Assembly (NCBI GenBank): GCA_944325115.1
Contig: CALUYX010000008.1
Span: forward strand, 1-34,339
Source of the DNA: Candidatus Gastranaerophilales bacterium
Lineage (GTDB): Bacteria > Cyanobacteriota > Vampirovibrionia > Gastranaerophilales > Gastranaerophilaceae
DNA: 34,339 nucleotides
Direction: 5' to 3'
The notes under the pieces are model-generated. The model worked only from the letters and a program-made list of their open reading frames with translations. It ran no database searches and was not told the origin of the DNA. The position numbers and the translations under genes were made by a program. Position 1 is the first letter of the stretch, and every line of letters starts with the position of its first letter. Positions 33,040 to 34,339 of the stretch are shown in pieces.

Positions 33040-33372
33040 TTACTTATTATTTTCAAATAAAATATAAATAGCTTCCAATAAGTCATTTATATCTTTGACT
33101 ATGATTGCAACGAATTGTTCTATTTGCTTGATAAGTTCTTTGTTATTGTCATCTAAATTGTTATAAAATTTTTCGTTGTTATTTATATTTTTAAAAATAT
33201 CGTTTAAAAATATAAACTGACACTGGCTTTTTATAAGATAAGCGCTTGCTTCTCTCATTGCATTATATGTTGCTTTATATAGCCCTCTGTTGGCAAAATG
33301 CTTGCTGAGCCAATTATTTCTTTTTTTAAGAAATTCCTTTTTAAATTCTACAAATGAAAAATTATTGTTCAT
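33040..33372 (-). CDS. Small helical hypothetical protein, 110 aa
   Basis: Unrecognised 110-residue soluble protein rich in Asn, Lys, Ile and Phe and predicted to be all helical. It has a basic N-terminal part (EFKKEFLKKRNNWLSKHF) and an acidic, hydrophobic C-terminal helix (QIEQFVAIIVKDINDLLEAIYILF). It lies divergently 80 bases from a small XRE regulator, with an inverted repeat between them. The pairing hints at a regulated accessory module. No known toxin fold is recognised. Confidence 0.6.
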   Translation of the reverse strand: MNNNFSFVEFKKEFLKKRNNWLSKHFANRGLYKATYNAMREASAYLIKSQCQFIFLNDIFKNINNNEKFYNNLDDNNKELIKQIEQFVAIIVKDINDLLEAIYILFENNK

Positions 33373-33415
33373 AACTATAAAAATAAATAATAATTTAATA
33401 AAATAAATTATAGTT
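33373..33415. promoter_or_regulatory. Inverted repeat between divergent small genes
   Basis: AACTATAA (33373-33380) and TTATAGTT (33408-33415) form an 8-bp inverted repeat in the 80-base divergent gap. This is a plausible operator for the adjacent XRE protein. It begins immediately before the start codon of the 33040 gene. Confidence 0.4.
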
Positions 33416-33452
33416 TATCGCAATAATATTGTCAAGACCATAAAATACTATT

Positions 33453-33671
33453 ATGGACGAACAAAATATACTAAAGACTTTTGGTTTTAATTTTAAAATT
33501 GCAAGAATGAAGTTAAATCTTTCGCAGGATAACATTGCTGATTTAACAAACTTTAGTAAAGCCTATATCAGTAATGTAGAGCGTGGTAAGCATAATTTAT
33601 CGTTAATTAACGCACTTAAATTTGCAAAAGTTGTTAATAAAACTATTGAAGAATTAATTTCAGACGATTAA
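33453..33671 (+). CDS. XRE-family transcriptional regulator, 72 aa
   Basis: A minimal Cro/CI-type DNA-binding protein. The HTH_3 domain fills the protein: FKIARMKLNLSQDNIADLTN, then SKAYISNVERGKHNLSLINALKFAKVVN, then TIEELI. The recognition helix is in the FSKAYISNVERG segment. It is of the size of R-M controller proteins and small repressors. It is divergent from the 33040 gene and directly upstream of radA, with nine bases between stop and start. TAAAAT at 33441-33446, six bases before the ATG, suggests a leaderless transcript. Confidence 0.9.
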   Translation: MDEQNILKTFGFNFKIARMKLNLSQDNIADLTNFSKAYISNVERGKHNLSLINALKFAKVVNKTIEELISDD

Positions 33672-33674
33672 AAT
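33646..33674 (+). promoter_or_regulatory. Promoter of radA giving a probable leaderless mRNA
   Basis: TTGAAG (33646-33651), 17-base spacer, TAAAAT (33669-33674), then only six bases to the ATG at 33681. No ribosome binding site is present. The promoter lies within the end of the XRE gene. Confidence 0.55.
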
Positions 33675-33680
33675 ACTTTT

Positions 33681-34339
33681 ATGGCTAAAACAAAAACTAA
33701 ATGGGTGTGTCAATCTTGCGGGTATGAGAGTTTTTCCTACCTTGGCAGATGTCCTGATTGCAATAATTTTGCAACATTTTGCGAAGAAGTTGTGCAAGAG
33801 GCGACAGTAGCTAAGACAAATTCTGCTTCTATCATATTAAATACTGATTTATCCGCAAAGAAAATAAAAGACATAGAAAACGACGAAAAAATTCGCATTA
33901 AAACTGATATGCAAGAGTTTGACAGAGTTTTAGGCGGCGGTTTTGTGGCGGGTTCTCTTGTATTATTAGCAGGTGACCCCGGTATCGGTAAGTCTACTCT
34001 TATTTTGCAGACTTGCAAAAATTTATGCTCGAAAAAAGAAAATAAAGACCCGATTTGTGCACTGTACATATGTGCGGAAGAATCTCCCCAGCAGGTTAAA
34101 CTAAGGGCGCAAAGGCTTGGGGCGGATGCTGATAATTTATATGTCACAAATCAAAACTGCCTTGAAGAAGTTATTAAACAAATTGATGAAATTAAGCCTG
34201 ATTTTTTGGTTGTGGATTCTATTCAAGCAGTGTATTCATCGCAGATTACAAGCTCGTCGGGTTCTGTTTCTCAGATTAGAGAGTGCACAAATATTTTAAT
34301 GCACATTGCTAAACAAAAAAATATTACAACGGTTATAAT
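33681..34339 (+). CDS. radA: DNA repair protein RadA (5' part; runs off the window)
   Basis: RecA-like ATPase/helicase that helps branch migration of recombination intermediates. The reading frame stays open to the last base, giving about 219 residues of an expected 450. The N-terminal C4 zinc finger is C10-x2-C13 and C24-x2-C27 (WVCQSCG, RCPDC). The motor domain starts at DRVLGGGFVAGSL and includes Walker A GDPGIGKST (about 96-104), ICAEES, and Walker B DFLVVDSIQ. The characteristic KNRFG motif and the Lon-like C-terminal domain would lie beyond 34339. It starts at ATG 33681 without a ribosome binding site. Confidence 0.95.
   Translation, partial: MAKTKTKWVCQSCGYESFSYLGRCPDCNNFATFCEEVVQEATVAKTNSASIILNTDLSAKKIKDIENDEKIRIKTDMQEFDRVLGGGFVAGSLVLLAGDPGIGKSTLILQTCKNLCSKKENKDPICALYICAEESPQQVKLRAQRLGADADNLYVTNQNCLEEVIKQIDEIKPDFLVVDSIQAVYSSQITSSSGSVSQIRECTNILMHIAKQKNITTVI

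Noticed and set aside
32679-33086. Several overlapping frames in the GC-rich island after flagellin
   Set aside because: They run through direct repeats on both strands, have no ribosome binding sites and give Cys/His/Arg-rich chance translations.

Overview
The window looks like chromosome from a low-GC (roughly one third G+C by eye), anaerobic, flagellated bacterium. The best guess is a non-photosynthetic relative of the Cyanobacteria (Vampirovibrionia/Melainabacteria, order Gastranaerophilales). This rests on gene content: a membrane pyrophosphatase, an ETF pair, flagellin, and several otherwise unrecognised proteins whose N-termini share a V-x-[FY]-[ST]-G motif that I associate with this group from memory. 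It is an inference, not a database result. No plasmid, complete prophage, insertion sequence or CRISPR array is visible.

Layout. 1-545: the 3' part of RNase P RNA, followed by a long hairpin that is duplicated around a GC-rich, structured 160-base segment. 553-1846: small hypothetical gene, two tandem small helix-turn-helix-like genes and a secreted lytic transglycosylase. 2152-2590: tRNA-Ser whose 3' end and terminator are imperfectly duplicated downstream. 2591-9569: accessory block with a membrane-associated paralogue gene, a cysteine-rich micro-ORF, a type II restriction-modification pair (NgoPII-like endonuclease and M.HaeIII-like cytosine methylase, predicted GGCC), an ankyrin-like repeat protein, a repeated-HTH protein and an unknown membrane protein. 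9577-12537: galE-efflux pump operon, tRNA-Gly and a 95-base tandem repeat that begins inside the tRNA. 12628-17696: second paralogue of the 2591 gene, a probable small RNA carrying an anti-Shine-Dalgarno-like CCUCCUCCCC stretch, a secreted hydrolase that lacks its catalytic residues, an orphan DNA methylase and a large protein with an STI1-like NPEL repeat. 17836-24544: etfBA, a DnaJ-like co-chaperone, a YitT membrane protein, an amino-acid-binding lipoprotein and the membrane pyrophosphatase. 24619-28880: a run of overlapping genes (YjbQ, M24 aminopeptidase, GT39-like membrane glycosyltransferase, SpoU methylase). 28950-34339: small V-x-Y-T-G protein with gpsA, dnaB, flagellin, GC-rich intergenic repeats, a divergent small HTH/hypothetical pair, and the 5' part of radA.

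The housekeeping genes cover energy metabolism (pyrophosphatase, ETF), replication and repair (dnaB, radA), phospholipid precursor supply (gpsA), sugar nucleotide supply (galE) and RNA processing (rnpB, SpoU). The points most worth following are: strong depletion of GGCC (six sites counted in 34 kb) matching the predicted R-M specificity; the probable C-rich small RNA at 13690-13803; short duplications next to all three stable RNA genes; a recurrent -10 box 6-7 bases before several ATG codons that suggests leaderless mRNAs; and the N-terminal motif shared by unrelated proteins.
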